Numbered from the stretch's first letter, positions 44,118 to 53,919 are shown. The stretch is 64,000 nt of DNA from Lepidostoma basale (GCA_022606425.2 JAHDVF020000727.1:1-64000), one strand, 5' to 3'. Notes: generated by a model not told the origin, from the sequence alone. Program-made: numbers and translations.

Positions 44118-44320
44118 AATTTACTTCTTCTTTTTAAAGTGCCTTGTCAGGTCCCCCCGACGTTGGCGATCACTCTGGTAAACTCTTCCCTATCCTGCGC
44201 TGTCCGGAATAGCTCCTCCACAGTTCCGATTCCCGTCCATTCCCTCACATTGCGCAGCCAAGAGATTTGCTTTCTCCCTGCCCCCCTGCGGCCCTCTATT
44301 TTCCCTTCAAAATTAGATAC
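44118..44320 (-). mobile_element. LINE I 3'-end fragment, best copy
   Basis: The minus strand gives EGKIEGRRGAGRKQISWLRN, VREWTGIGTVEELFRTAQDR and EEFTRVIANVGGT, then a stop and a GAAGAAG end at 44118-44130. This is the C-terminal end of a LINE ORF, uninterrupted over ~55 codons. Confidence 0.8.
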
Positions 44321-44514
44321 AGCAGGCGATATTTTTTACTAGAGTGCTAAATTTAAAAATATTTAAATACAAGAAAGCGCAAATTTACTAGAAAGCTAAA
44401 TTTAAAAATATTTAAGTAGTCCATTGTTTTGGCCGAAACACTATGATACTTTAACATGATAAACTGTTCAATTAAAAAAACTTTGTTTTATGTATCACAC
44501 TTGCATTTTTATTT

Positions 44515-44558
44515 TACGCGACAGCTGTTTCGTCAACCTATGTTGACATCATCAGGTG
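44515..44558 (-). ncRNA. Hammerhead-like ribozyme motif, family c left
   Basis: Minus strand: CTGATGA (44549-44555), T, stem II GTCAAC-ata-GGTTGAC (6-7 bp, perfect), GAAA (44528-44531), self-complementary ACAGCTGT and C. Mirror image of the right core. Confidence 0.5.
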
Positions 44559-44567
44559 TTACAATCG

Positions 44568-44616
44568 TAACATCTGATGATGTCAACATAGGTTGACGAA
44601 ACAGCTGTCGCGTAAA
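44568..44616 (+). ncRNA. Hammerhead-like ribozyme motif, family c right
   Basis: CTGATGA at 44574-44580, one T, stem II GTCAAC/GTTGAC, GAAA at 44598-44601, ACAGCTGT at 44601-44608, cleavage base C at 44609, followed by gcgtaaaat. Stem I upstream (aacat) pairs only partly with gcgt. All catalytic boxes are intact; the extra T before stem II is the only core deviation. Confidence 0.5.
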
Positions 44617-44679
44617 ATAAAAATACAATTGTGATACATAAAACAAATGTTTTTAAATTTAACAGTTTAAAAATATTTC

Positions 44680-45895
44680 GTAATATATTTTATTGTATTA
44701 TTACCATACATATAATAAATTATTCACTGTTGTATAAAAATTCACCTGGCAATGCAGCAATTCCTTACGTATTTTAAAATACGTTTGTTTGTACGACTGT
44801 ACTGTTACTGTTCGATTACAGCATGTAAAATGAGTTATTTTCTGCTTCTAATTAGTTAGATTGCATAAAAAAATTATAATATTATTTTATCAAAACTATT
44901 AAATTATTAGTTATCAGATCATATATAATATATTAAAGAACCTGTGATGTCAAGGAATTAAATGATTAATCCATTTAAAAAATATATTTTCTTTGCGTTT
45001 ACATGAATGTTTTACAATTTAATAAATCCTAGACGTCGAACAAAATATAGTGAAACTATTTGTACATTCACGGGTCAGAAGTGAGTAGAGCGATATCGAT
45101 CATCGCTAGTCCAGTCCATACGGAGTCCTAGCCGCAGTCAATAAGCGTTGTACTCAGTTAAAATCCGTGGCTTGCAATAGAAATATATGTCCCATAAATT
45201 AGACCGAGTGTTACTGGGGTAGCCACCCCCTGGAAGGGGCTGTATGGACCGCTTAACTCGTAAATTAAATTGTAAACGCTAGCGGCCATATGGAGCATGG
45301 AGTCTATTGCACAAACGGTGAGCGGGGCGGGCATAAAGTGGCCGCCAGATCCCGGGATCGGGAAATGGAGAGAAACGGGTTTTTCGATGTATCGGAATTT
45401 CGGATAAAGCGAAAGTTATTGCTAGGGAATTATGTGACAAACAGGATTTTTTTGGGTATTTTTTACCATATTATTTGTGACCTTCAAAAATATATTATTT
45501 TCATTGTGTTCATTTGATAAATTCGCACCCTTTTTGGTCCATGTAATGTTGCGACTGTCCAAAATAACCTTTTTATTATTTCGCCTATATAAATCTGCTA
45601 CGTGCTCTAAAAGACTTTAAAAAAATGCGCGTGTAATATTTCCGCGTCCGTTTTATATATTTTATATGTCTTTGTTTTATTACATATTTTTTTTAAATAT
45701 GTATAGTTTTTTATACGATTTTATTCTGCCGTAATAATAAAGTTTTTTTTATAAAGCACTATAAAAATAAATACTCAAAAATAAATCTTTCTTCTCAACA
45801 GATTGCCTTACAAAATAAAAATGATCGCAATATGACATCTACACCTTATTTGTCAAGAATATCACTGACTATTAACACTATATTATGTATAATGC
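44680..45895. other. Unassigned, GC-richer block at 45050-45400
   Basis: The block contains gtagccaccccctggaagg and gagcggggcgggcataaagt, is unique within the window and has only short frames. Possible conserved non-coding sequence. The rest is AT-rich. Confidence 0.35.
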
Positions 45896-45897
45896 AT

Positions 45898-46145
45898 TAT
45901 TATTATTTTGTTGAATAGCTCATTACATTATTACAGCTCGAGCCAAATCGATGTAAACGGTACAAGTATTATATCGATTCTCATGACATGTGATATTTAA
46001 CTCATATATTTATTGTCATTTGTTTTCTCATGTATATTCTACATTGAACCAAAGATAGTGTGAGAATCACACTATCATCACCAGGAACCTGAGTCCTACG
46101 GTGTGGCAATCATTGTAGCCACTCTGCCACGAAAGTCGGGGTTGA
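45898..46145 (-). mobile_element. SINE C, minus strand, old copy
   Basis: The tail attattattttgttgaatag is at the left, catcgatttggctcgag-like complement next, and the head ends gccactctgccacgaaagtc at the right. The B-box is lost. Confidence 0.75.
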
Positions 46146-46149
46146 GGCG

Positions 46150-46385
46150 ATGTTTTTTATTGCAGCCGACATTTGGAGGTTAACGCCTTACTTTTCTTCT
46201 TCTTCCTCGTGTCAATGGTAACGATAATATGATTTAATATCATTGGCCGAGAAGTCCGTCAGGTTTCCAGGTTTTCTTCATTGCGGGTGACTGGACTGCT
46301 TTAATACTACGTTATATGCCACATTATGTCGCATCTCTTAACCTTGAAGAATCTGAAAAATCCCCCTTAATATATTTAAAAAAAA
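46150..46385. other. Unassigned; possible LINE 3' end
   Basis: cttttcttcttcttcctcgt at ~46190 resembles a (GAA)n LINE tail on the minus strand, but the adjacent sequence gives no recognisable ORF end. Confidence 0.3.
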
Positions 46386-46387
46386 TA

Positions 46388-46992
46388 GCAACTAACTAAC
46401 TAACTAACTAACCATCACGCCGGCGCCGTCTCCCCGAAGAGGTAAGTGTAAAGAACGGATCAATGCACAGTTATTTCCTGACTATTTCTATTCCTTAACA
46501 TTAATTTATCGTTTTATGCACGCACGTCGATTTTTCCGACTCTTCACGTGGCCGGCATTTCATATTTGATTTTTTTTATCGTGTTACGTTTTTCCTCGGT
46601 CTTCCTTTATTTCTCATTTCATTTACAATGTTAACATACACTTTTTTACCATTCTTTCTTCATTCATTCTTTCTATTTTTCTAAACTATCATAATGACCT
46701 TTTTCATTATTTTGGTTATAACACTCTCATTCGCACTGCATTCACTTTTTATATTTTCATTCGACACTCTATCACACACAGAGTGTCTACATATTCGTCT
46801 AAGAGATCTCATTTCTACTGCATTTATTCTACTTTCTTCCTTCTATTGCCAGTTCCATGCTTCGCTTCCATACATAAGGTCGGTAGAAGAACACCATTGC
46901 GCACTGCCATTTAAGCTTTTTTGGATAGGTTTTTGTTTGCGATGACAACTTTAAGGGCACCATTCACTTTGTTGCCTGCCCCAACCCTTCTA
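46388..46992 (-). mobile_element. LINE A copy, minus strand
   Basis: An (aact)n tail at 46391, the terminal region, then the complement of the GHMERMNEE, RMC, AWNWQ, GSEA and KVVIANKNLSKK-coding parts up to ggttggggcaggcaacaaag. It carries the extra cggcgc next to the terminal ccgtctcc. Several stops. Confidence 0.85.
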
Positions 46993-46994
46993 TC

Positions 46995-48125
46995 AATAAA
47001 TCTTCCACACAAAATAAAAGCAATAAATCAAATAATCATTTATTCAATAATTATCTTCAATCTTTATGGTACATTTAAGGACATTTGACCTTTAAATAAA
47101 TAACACATTAATATACTAATTATATTTAATAAAAAAAAAGTTTTCTGTGAACATATTTTTCTAACCACAATCAAATGAAAACTTCATTCATGTCACATCG
47201 CAGTACAATACTTAATCAAGTGATTTGCATTAATTATTTTGCTTCGGGAGAGCAAAAAAACTATGTGTGTATAACTAATGAGGAGTTATGTCCACAGTTT
47301 ACAGCGGTAACACATGTAAAACGGCGACTGGAACTATTAGCGTTTTAACACGAAGGCATTTTAATATTTCACCCGAGCAGCCCCGACCGAATGCAATAAT
47401 TACACGGGACGTCCTGAAAGTAAAACGACTACACGTTGTCGGCATGCAACAAAAGTCGTGTCATTTCCCGACAAATGATGATTGGCAGCAAATCGGGTGG
47501 CGGCCGCACGCCACTGGAACACGCACCGCGAGCGGCCAGTGCCGACTCGAGGCGACGCAATCGCCGCCCACCGCTTGTTTGGTGAAACCGCAGCATTCAA
47601 AGATTAATAATCTTATTCTTAGCTACATATTATTAAATGATCTTACTCTTGAAGCAAGCGAATCAACAAATAAAATCGTAGAAATTCAATAGTTGATTTT
47701 GAATAATGAAACGCCGGTTATATATTGTTGCCGATATTTGTTTTGCAATTTTTCATCTTTAAATAGGAAAAACATATAATTTGAATGCAACATGAGTTAA
47801 ATACAAAAAAACAAACTACATCAGCTGCTTCATAAAGATCTAACAACTCCAGCGATGATATGAAATAATTTTAATTTAAAATCATAGGCTATATTTGAAA
47901 AATTCATATATTATTATTGTTTTAGAATAACATAAAATATATTTTAAAATATATAAAGGATTGAATATAAATGATATGTAATGTGCAAAATGACCTTAAT
48001 GGTTCATTTTTAATGAGCAGGATTAGAATTTTCTACAAAATATATTTGTTTTATGAGGTGATTGTCTCATTTCTTACTTAAAAATCATAACCTTTGGTTA
48101 AGGTCTTTTCGTATTAGAAATGAAT
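46995..48125. other. Unassigned, GC-richer block at 47290-47600
   Basis: This block (gcggccgcacgccactggaa, cgcaccgcgagcggccagtg) carries overlapping open frames of 134 codons (+) and 66 codons (-). Neither has a known domain. It could be an exon or a conserved non-coding block; the plus frame lacks splice evidence. Confidence 0.35.
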
Positions 48126-48129
48126 ATAT

Positions 48130-48450
48130 AATATTTTCCAACTGTATTGGATGAAAATGAAGTTATACGTTACAAATCTAGAGTGATGAAGGAAGTTTGT
48201 TTGGAAGAAAAATTTGTCAGACGTGGTGGTCATGAGGGGCGGAATTCGGAATTTTGTTAACATAAAGCGATTGCTTAACCCAACCAATGACAGGTCATAA
48301 GTCCTGTAAGCGTCTCGACCACCATATTCTGTTTCCAGAAAATAATTTACATCTTCGTCTTTATTGAGATACAATTAATCCTTAAAAATGATTAACCCGC
48401 AATGGGTAAAATCCAGTATTTGTATACATTCAAAATATTGATTAAGGAAG
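48130..48450. mobile_element. Family M element copy
   Basis: It shares gtcagacgtggtggtcatga, acccaaccaatgacaggtca taagtcctgtaa, ccatattctgtttcc and gagatacaattaatcctta with the 26.5 kb copy. The left arm is missing. Confidence 0.65.
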
Positions 48451-48451
48451 T

Positions 48452-48662
48452 GCCTCGCGTGAAATGGCAATAGGTAGGCCATATCGCCAGAGATCAAACT
48501 AAATGGACAAATACCATCCTGGAGACGAAAATAAAACAAAATAATAATATGGAGACCCTTAAATGATATTCTGGATTAAACTGGATACAGTTTGTTCAGC
48601 AAAGTGGAAGTAAACGGATGAGGCATATGTTCAGGAGTGAACGTTCATAGGCAGAAGAAGGG
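48452..48662 (+). mobile_element. LINE K-like 3'-end fragment
   Basis: The decayed frame gives VKWQ*VGHIARDQTKWT-like residues and SGSKRMRHMFRSERS-like residues, with a gcagaagaag end. It matches 7915-8285 in order. Confidence 0.6.
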
Positions 48663-48664
48663 TC

Positions 48665-49130
48665 ATTGTAATTTTGACAGCATTTCCAAGGCAATATTTG
48701 TCCATGGGCCCCGAGGCCGTTGAGGCGGCCCTGGGCACTTGCACGTGTGAGCGTCTAGTGGCAACTCACACTTGATTAATTCGTCAAATTAAGTTGCGCG
48801 AGTGGCGCGGGGGGCGCTCGCAGCGCGTCACCCCGAAGACTGGAAAAGTTGGCTCATTATCGCGGAGGAGAGCTAATACCCAATGATCACGAACCTGTTT
48901 CGAAACTGTGTCAAGTTGCGGCGGATCGCGATTGTTATGCTCGAGCTTTGTTTCAAATTTAGGTGATACCCGCTTTTCAAGTGGCATAAATATTTTCAAA
49001 GCATTGCGATAAGGATAAGCGTGTAATATAATGTTTTTACTGAGATTTTGTGATAGAAGTCCACCTTGATTCGTATTTAATACAAAAACATTTTATTTGT
49101 TTGTTATTCAAAATATAAATTAATTACATT
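48665..49130. other. Unassigned, GC-rich block at 48700-48990
   Basis: Contains gaggccgttgaggcggccct and gcgcggggggcgctcgcagc. Only short frames. Not repeated in the window; possibly conserved non-coding sequence. Confidence 0.35.
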
Positions 49131-49134
49131 ATAA

Positions 49135-49240
49135 GAAGTGAATGCGGTGCGAATGATGGTGTTATGAACAAAATAATGAAAGGATCATTAAGATGGTTTG
49201 GACATATGAAAATAATGAATGAAGAAACTGAGGAATGATA
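49135..49240 (+). mobile_element. LINE A internal fragment
   Basis: agaagtgaatgcggtgcgaa to atgaatgaagaaactgagga: only ~100 bp of the SLRWFGHMERM region, well preserved, truncated at both ends. Confidence 0.75.
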
Positions 49241-49244
49241 TTCA

Positions 49245-49765
49245 TAGAAATATTTTTGTTTGGATTTAAAAAGGAAACAAATATAAACTGATTTAAACCA
49301 TTTAAAAGTTTCAGAAACTTAAAGATTTGTAATCGGAAAGGAACGTACGAGTATATAATATTTCATAGTCAAAAAGCATTACGATTGAAAACCGTGTGCT
49401 GCTCAATAAAAAGCAAGTGGTTTATTTAGAGTGTTTATAACCCCTGGGGTTAAATTTTAAATTTTATTGTTATACGGTTAGTTTGATAGTTTGAGAACAA
49501 AGTCTTATAGTAATGGCTCATTTCAGGTAGTTGTAAATAAACTCGTTCTCACAAATATGTTTTTGTCTTATATGACACACGCTTTCAACTTTATAGTACC
49601 AAGTTTTTTTAATTAATATTGCGTATAAATTTCAGGAGTAAATTTCGTTTCTATATAACTCTCGGTGTAAATAAGACGAAGAAGTATATAAATACTAAAC
49701 GTTGTTTTTATATAAAAAAATATAATTAAGACAATTGTTTTCTTAAAGATGAATCCGATGGTAAT
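49245..49765. other. AT-rich, no gene recognised
   Basis: Nothing assigned. Confidence 0.4.
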
Positions 49766-49769
49766 TAAT

Positions 49770-50100
49770 TTAACTAACTAACTAACTAACCATTACGCCG
49801 TCTCCCCGAAGGGGTAGGCAGAAATAATGGACTGCCACACTTTTCTTTCCTGATATATTTCTCTCGCTTCCTCAACATTCATACATCAAGTCATTTTCCT
49901 CGGTCTTCCTCTATTTCTGGTTCCATTTATATCGTTAACATATAATTTTTTTACCATTCTTTCTTCACTCATTCTTTCCATATGTCCAAACCATCTTAAT
50001 GATCCTTTCGTTATTTTGTTCATAACATCATCATTCGCACCACATTCAGTTCTTATATTTTCATTCGACACTCTATCATACACAAAGTATCCACACATAA
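49770..50100 (-). mobile_element. LINE A copy, minus strand, young
   Basis: The (aact)n tail is followed by ccattacgccgtctccccga aggggtaggc and the terminal region. A deletion at 49887-49890 removes ~100 bp. The frame then reads MCGYFVYDRVSNENIRTECG, SLRWFGHMERMSEERMVKKL and NDINGTRNRGRPRK. Little divergence from other copies. Confidence 0.88.
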
Positions 50101-50104
50101 TATT

Positions 50105-50485
50105 AATAGCATATTTTAAACATCACCCTGAAGATGCCACCCGCGGTACATGACGTATGCAATAAACATGTGAATTTCGGCGAACAATAAATATTAATTC
50201 AAGTTGTAAGTCAAACCAATTTAGGGCCGTTTTCACTTTAGCGTAACCCCGTGTTTGGTAAGTTCCTGTTCTATACGGTTTTATGACATCCAGCGCACAA
50301 TACGATGCAGCGGGGACCGGGGTGTAATAATATGGTCGTGCAAGTCGCCGTGCTGTGTCCGACCCGCAATAGAACTTCATTTGCATATCTAACATAACGT
50401 AAAGTCTTATGCTGGATTGGTCACTTCGTTGATTTATTTGGTCGCCCCTTACCAGTGCAGGACCAAAAAGAAAATAACGTGAAAT
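50105..50485. other. Unassigned, moderately GC
   Basis: The minus frame of 121 codons (50123-50488) has no recognised motif. Confidence 0.35.
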
Positions 50486-50486
50486 C

Positions 50487-50742
50487 ATTTTTTTTTTTTT
50501 TTTTTCTCCTTGTATACAACAGGTTGCTTGAACCCAATTACTGTATACAATTGATTTTAGCTATTATATTAATACTCATGACATGTGATAGGTAGCCAAT
50601 CTATCGCCATTTTACTGTCACGTGAATTCTACACCAGACCAATGACAGTGTGACAATCACACTGCCATCGCCGGAAATCGAACCCGGGACCTTGAGAATG
50701 GAAGTCGGAGCTCTTACCACTTAGCCACGAAGGTCGACAATA
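50487..50742 (-). mobile_element. SINE C variant with poly(A) and gtatacag tail
   Basis: A T17-like run at 50489, then tgtatacaacaggttgcttg aacccaattactgtata, then the complement of the SINE body and the tRNA head (B-box ggtttcgattcc-like, A-box tggctaagtgg). It shows that the variant 3' end really ends in poly(A). Confidence 0.82.
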
Positions 50743-50951
50743 AAATTTGTAAATAAATAAAAAATATTTTGCCCTTCTTTATATTTTCGAAATTTAAATC
50801 CCTAAATAATAAATAATTTAAAAACGTTAAATAAAAAAAATTAAAAAAAAAAAATTCGTATGAAGCATTCACTTTGTGGGACATTTTATTTATTTATATT
50901 TAAAACAAAAACAGTGCACTTTGTTTTTCACCACTATGCGTTTATTTTAAT

Positions 50952-50992
50952 TGGCGACTAGTTTCGCTTGTACCCAAGCTTCTTTAGGGCTT
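50952..50992 (-). ncRNA. Hammerhead-like motif, family d copy 1 left (core mutated)
   Basis: Minus strand: CTAAAGA (50981-50987; conserved G5 changed to A), A, GCTTG-ggta-CAAGC stem II, GAAA (50962-50965), ACTAGT, C. The G5 change should abolish activity. Confidence 0.4.
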
Positions 50993-51043
50993 CGTAATAA
51001 CAGTTATAATAGTTTCTTCGTTTTCGTAATAACTGTTATTACG

Positions 51044-51086
51044 AAGCCCTGAGGAAGCTTGGGTACAAGCGAAACTAGTCAGCAAT
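51044..51086 (+). ncRNA. Hammerhead-like motif, family d copy 1 right
   Basis: CTGAGGA at 51049-51055 (N7 = G, allowed), one extra A, stem II GCTTG/CAAGC, GAAA at 51071-51074, ACTAGT, C at 51080. Stem I pairs partly (gcc with agc). Confidence 0.48.
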
Positions 51087-51139
51087 TAAAATAACCGCAT
51101 AGTGGTGAAAAACAAAGTGCTGTGTTTTTATTTCTATTT

Positions 51140-51195
51140 TATTCATCTTTCTTATTTCTGTGTCCTGTCAGGTCTCCCTAACGTTGACTATCACC
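51140..51195 (-). mobile_element. LINE I terminal scrap
   Basis: tgtcctgtcaggtctcccta acgttgactatcac equals the last ~50 bp of LINE I at 44130-44175. Confidence 0.5.
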
Positions 51196-51346
51196 CTTTA
51201 ACATAGTGATGACCTGGGGAAAACTATCCAGAGTGGTATCCCCTTGCCTTCTCTGGAGGATTTTCTGTCGGGGTTACCTTCCCTTTATTACATTTTTTTG
51301 TTTTTTTTATTTTTGAATAGTTTATGTTAATGAAAACGTATTTTAA

Positions 51347-51390
51347 TATATATATTGTTATCAACCATGAAAATCTACGCAATTATTTAA
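51347..51390 (+). repeat. Tail segment shared with the family e palindrome
   Basis: atattgttatcaaccatgaa aatctacgcaatta recurs at 52918-52953, the last ~35 bp of the family e insert. It may mark a 3' end of the same element type without its palindrome. Confidence 0.5.
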
Positions 51391-51404
51391 CGATACTTTT
51401 TTTT

Positions 51405-51602
51405 TCACGAAAGACGAACGTGGACGTTGGACTATCGAGCGTCCGCGGGAGGTGCGTAGTGGCGATGAGGTTCGCAACCCATCACATCGCGTCTTCCGCG
51501 GGGGCGAAAAGTGAAGGATGGAGTGTCGCATCGGTTAAAGTGTGGCAGTCCATTCTTTCTGCCTACCCCTTCGGCGAGACGGCGTGATGGTAAGTTAGTT
51601 AG
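51405..51602 (+). mobile_element. SINE B copy, best preserved
   Basis: gtggacgttggactatcgag, tggcgatgaggttcgcaacc, gtcttccgcgggggcgaaaa, then the LINE A-identical end gtgtggcagtccattctttc, acccctt, gacggcgtgatggtaagtta g. ggttcgcaacc resembles a pol III B-box. No clear A-box. Confidence 0.78.
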
Positions 51603-51604
51603 TA

Positions 51605-52720
51605 TTTTTATGGTATCAGTAGTATTATTAAAAACGCATTGTTAAATATCAAAAACATTTGACAATGGAAACCTTACTGCCATAAAATATAAAAAAAAAA
51701 TATCAAGAAATTTGACGTTTTCAGCAATATACTCTATGGAGTTTTAAAACATTGTTAAAGAAACAAGAAACAATTAAAATTTAAGTTTAATTTTAAAACA
51801 TTTCTTACTAACTCACACCCCCCCCCCCCCACACACACAAACACATTTTCATTATTTTATTATAAATGCATTTTTAACATTAATGAAAAATGTCGGTTAC
51901 ATCTAATAAGTTTATTTTATAAATAAATAATGCATTGGGCTATTTAAAAAAAAAAAGAATTTGAGTACGAATTTAAATCATTACTTTAATACCATCCCCA
52001 ACGTGAGCAGAAATAATAGTATTCTGGATCATTAGCTAGACGTTCTATCCTCTGGATCACCATCTGGATATTGTAATTTTAATTATAACTAAAAATATTC
52101 AAATATACAACACAAAGTAAAGACAAAAAAGGAATAAGTTGTTGTAAGTATTGTTTTTTTTAGTTTCATACTAGTTTCTATACTGTGAATTCTCATTTAT
52201 TCTTATTTTTTTTTTAATTTGTTATTTTGTTAAAAGTATGTATGGATACATGTTTAATTTAATTTCTATAACAATCGACTGCACTCGGTCCGATTCTGGT
52301 GACCAAGTGATTCGATAATTTACCATTTATTACAATTACCTATATGTTTCCAAACGCAAGCCGTATGATCGCATGCTCTGCACGACATGCAATCATCGAG
52401 CATGCGTTGGAGCAATTTGTCACAAATATTACGTATGGGTGACTGACATAACACTGACGTACCGACAACTGTTCCGATTTCCGATAACTCGCCGTCTATT
52501 TGCTATGACGTGTAGTTTTTTTAACGCTTTTGCACATTGAAACTAAGTTGCGATTATAATCGAAAGAGCCGACATCAAGGCTTGTTGCTAATGACTTTCG
52601 TAATTGAAAAAGTCACATAACAGCAAATTCATATCACGACTTAAAGCAGCTTTTTTTAAAATAATCATTGAAAAAAAAAATAAACTGCTTAGACTAGTTG
52701 TTTGAAACAAATATATATAA
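51605..52720. other. Unassigned
   Basis: A short C-run/(CA) microsatellite lies at 51817-51842. A weak family E-like remnant may lie at 51620-51760 (ttgacgttttcagcaatata, ggagttttaaaacattgtta). The rest is AT-rich; 52260-52600 is somewhat less so without recognisable genes. Confidence 0.4.
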
Positions 52721-52735
52721 ATAAAAACCAATGTT

Positions 52736-52953
52736 TGTTTGATGTGTTTTCGGGTAACACCGTGTGATAACTCCTTCTCGACCGACGTTTCGGAGATCGC
52801 TGCTAAGCAGACACAACACATATCACATTCATAACCCTGAAGATGGAGACTGCAACGATCTTCGAAACGTCGGTCGAGAAGGAGTTATCACACGGTGTTA
52901 CCCAAAAACACATCAAACATATTGCTGCCAACCGTGAAAATCTACGCAATTAC
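52736..52953. mobile_element. Palindromic insertion with 13-bp target-site duplication (family e)
   Basis: aaaaaccaatgtt at 52723-52735 and 52954-52966 exactly brackets 218 bp. Arms: tgatgtgttttcgggtaaca ccgtgtgataactccttctc gaccgacgtttcg and its complement, ~55 bp each. The right end carries a further 33-bp tail (52921-52953) that recurs at 51352-51385. The cleanest retro-insertion footprint of the group. Confidence 0.82.
52842..52878 (+). ncRNA. Hammerhead-like ribozyme motif, family e
   Basis: Stem I ACC (52844-52846) pairs with GGT (52872-52874). CTGAAGA at 52847-52853, one T, stem II GGAGA/TCTTC with a 9-base loop, GAAA at 52864-52867, ACGT, cleavage base C at 52871. The order and all catalytic boxes are canonical except for the extra T. 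The left arm keeps GAAACGTC but has lost CTGANGA. Confidence 0.52.
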
Positions 52954-52967
52954 AAAAACCAATGTTC

Positions 52968-53295
52968 TTGGCTAAAAGACCAATAGACTCGGCAAATGTC
53001 GAAATTTTCACTACTTATTAATATGACTTCGTCAAAAGTTAAAAAAAAAAAAATTCAACCGAATTATATAATTAATAATTAGTGAATTCTAAGTGTGACA
53101 AGCAAATAGTCATTTTATAGCTAGGGAATTACAGTCTGTATTGATGTAAATTAATTGTGTTCGATGTGAGTGTTTGATTGTTTGTAATGTAAGTCACCAA
53201 GAGATGGTGCTCGAATCGGTTTAAATGACAGCTGTCAATCATCAGTAGATCGTCAGCAATTACTGCACGTGTATTCAAACATTTTTATTAATTTC
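52968..53295. other. Unassigned, AT-rich
   Basis: Nothing assigned. Confidence 0.4.
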
Positions 53296-53297
53296 AA

Positions 53298-53570
53298 ACA
53301 TTAAGCATTACACATGTCCATATATAGATTAAATAACCACGAGGATATTACACAACCCAGTTTGACACCTTTATTGATTTGAAACCAGACTGTAAGATCT
53401 CCATTTACTCTGGCAATAGCAGTGCTCGCGTGTATAACGACTTAATTGCCGTGATCAGTTTTGTACTTATTCCATATTCAGACAATATTTTCCACAACTT
53501 TACTCTATTAACGCAATCATATGCTTTTTGCAAATCGACGAATATCGTTATTATTATACTTTGGAAATTA
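53298..53570 (-). mobile_element. LINE reverse-transcriptase palm fragment
   Basis: The only palm-domain piece in the window. Minus strand: IFVDLQKAYDCVNRVKLWKI with the motif A aspartate, LSEYGISTKLITAIKSLY, then after a 1-base shift RVNGDLTVWFQINKGVKLGC and VISSWLFNLYMD, the motif B region. The catalytic YADD box is not present. A decayed LINE that could belong to any of the families seen only as C-termini here. Confidence 0.82.
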
Positions 53571-53579
53571 AAACACTTT

Positions 53580-53770
53580 GTTTAATCCACTATTAAAAAA
53601 CACGACATGTTTAGGAGGATACCTCCATCTTTAGGTGTAAAAATATAACAAAAATTAAAGAAAGAAAGACTTATAAAAAACACATTTAAAATTCGATACA
53701 ATAATTCATATTTAAAAATTAACCTGGGCTATTTTTTATAAGTAGGTATTAACAATTATTTTTTAGCAGT
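53580..53770 (-). repeat. Family b palindrome, single arm
   Basis: It matches the left arm at 17405-17590 (tttgtttaatccac, aaaaaacacgacatgttt, ggaggatacct, gtgtaaaaatata, tttaaaattcgatacaataa) but the opposing arm is missing. Confidence 0.65.
53600..53640 (-). ncRNA. Hammerhead-like motif, family b copy 2 (core mutated)
   Basis: Minus strand: ACAC stem I, CTAAAGA, T, GGAGG-tat-CCTCC stem II (perfect), TAAACATGTC, GTG. G5 and G12 are both changed to non-functional bases. Confidence 0.35.
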
Positions 53771-53834
53771 AAGAAATAATAATTAATATTAAATAATAAT
53801 AAAACATATTATTCCATCATATATCGATTATTCT

Positions 53835-53915
53835 GTCTTCTCTCTTCTTCTTCTTTCCCTTTGCTATATCCCATCATCTGGGGTCGGCCCTTTTCGTACA
53901 AAACGCTAAATTCTA
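53835..53915 (-). mobile_element. Possible LINE 3'-end scrap
   Basis: The minus strand reads ggccgaccccagatgatggg followed by a gaagaagaag-like tail, a pattern common at insect LINE ends. Too short for a firm call. Confidence 0.35.
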
Positions 53916-53919
53916 TCGT

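Larger units (their letters stand above)
44414..44665. mobile_element. Near-perfect palindrome with two hammerhead-like cores (family c)
   Basis: Arms from about 44463 to 44663, near-perfect over ~90 bp each, meet at tgttacaatcgtaaca (44558-44573). A 13-bp repeat, tttaaaaatattt, at 44401-44413 and 44666-44678 may be the target duplication, though it is AT-rich and also occurs near 44350. About 48 bp precedes the left arm. Confidence 0.7.
50900..51130. repeat. Palindromic repeat with two opposed hammerhead-like cores (family d, copy 1)
   Basis: Arms: agtgcactttgtttttcacc actatgcg (left) and catagtggtgaaaaacaaag tgct (right), nearly perfect over ~95 bp, with a short spacer at about 51005-51027. 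Each arm has a core. No clear target duplication. Confidence 0.75.

Noticed and set aside
44463..44663. microRNA precursor or assembly artefact
   Set aside because: Several different palindromes share hammerhead-like boxes, and some have target-site duplications. That fits mobile elements better than a miRNA hairpin. The arms also differ at a few sites, which argues against a simple assembly inversion, although read-level checks would settle it.
47288..47692. 134-codon plus-strand ORF as a gene
   Set aside because: It overlaps a GC-rich block, which lengthens chance frames. It has an opposing frame on the other strand and no recognisable domain.
50900..51130. Target-site duplication for the family d palindromes
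   Set aside because: The flanks are AT-rich and only partial matches are present, so I did not claim one here or at 56165-56355.
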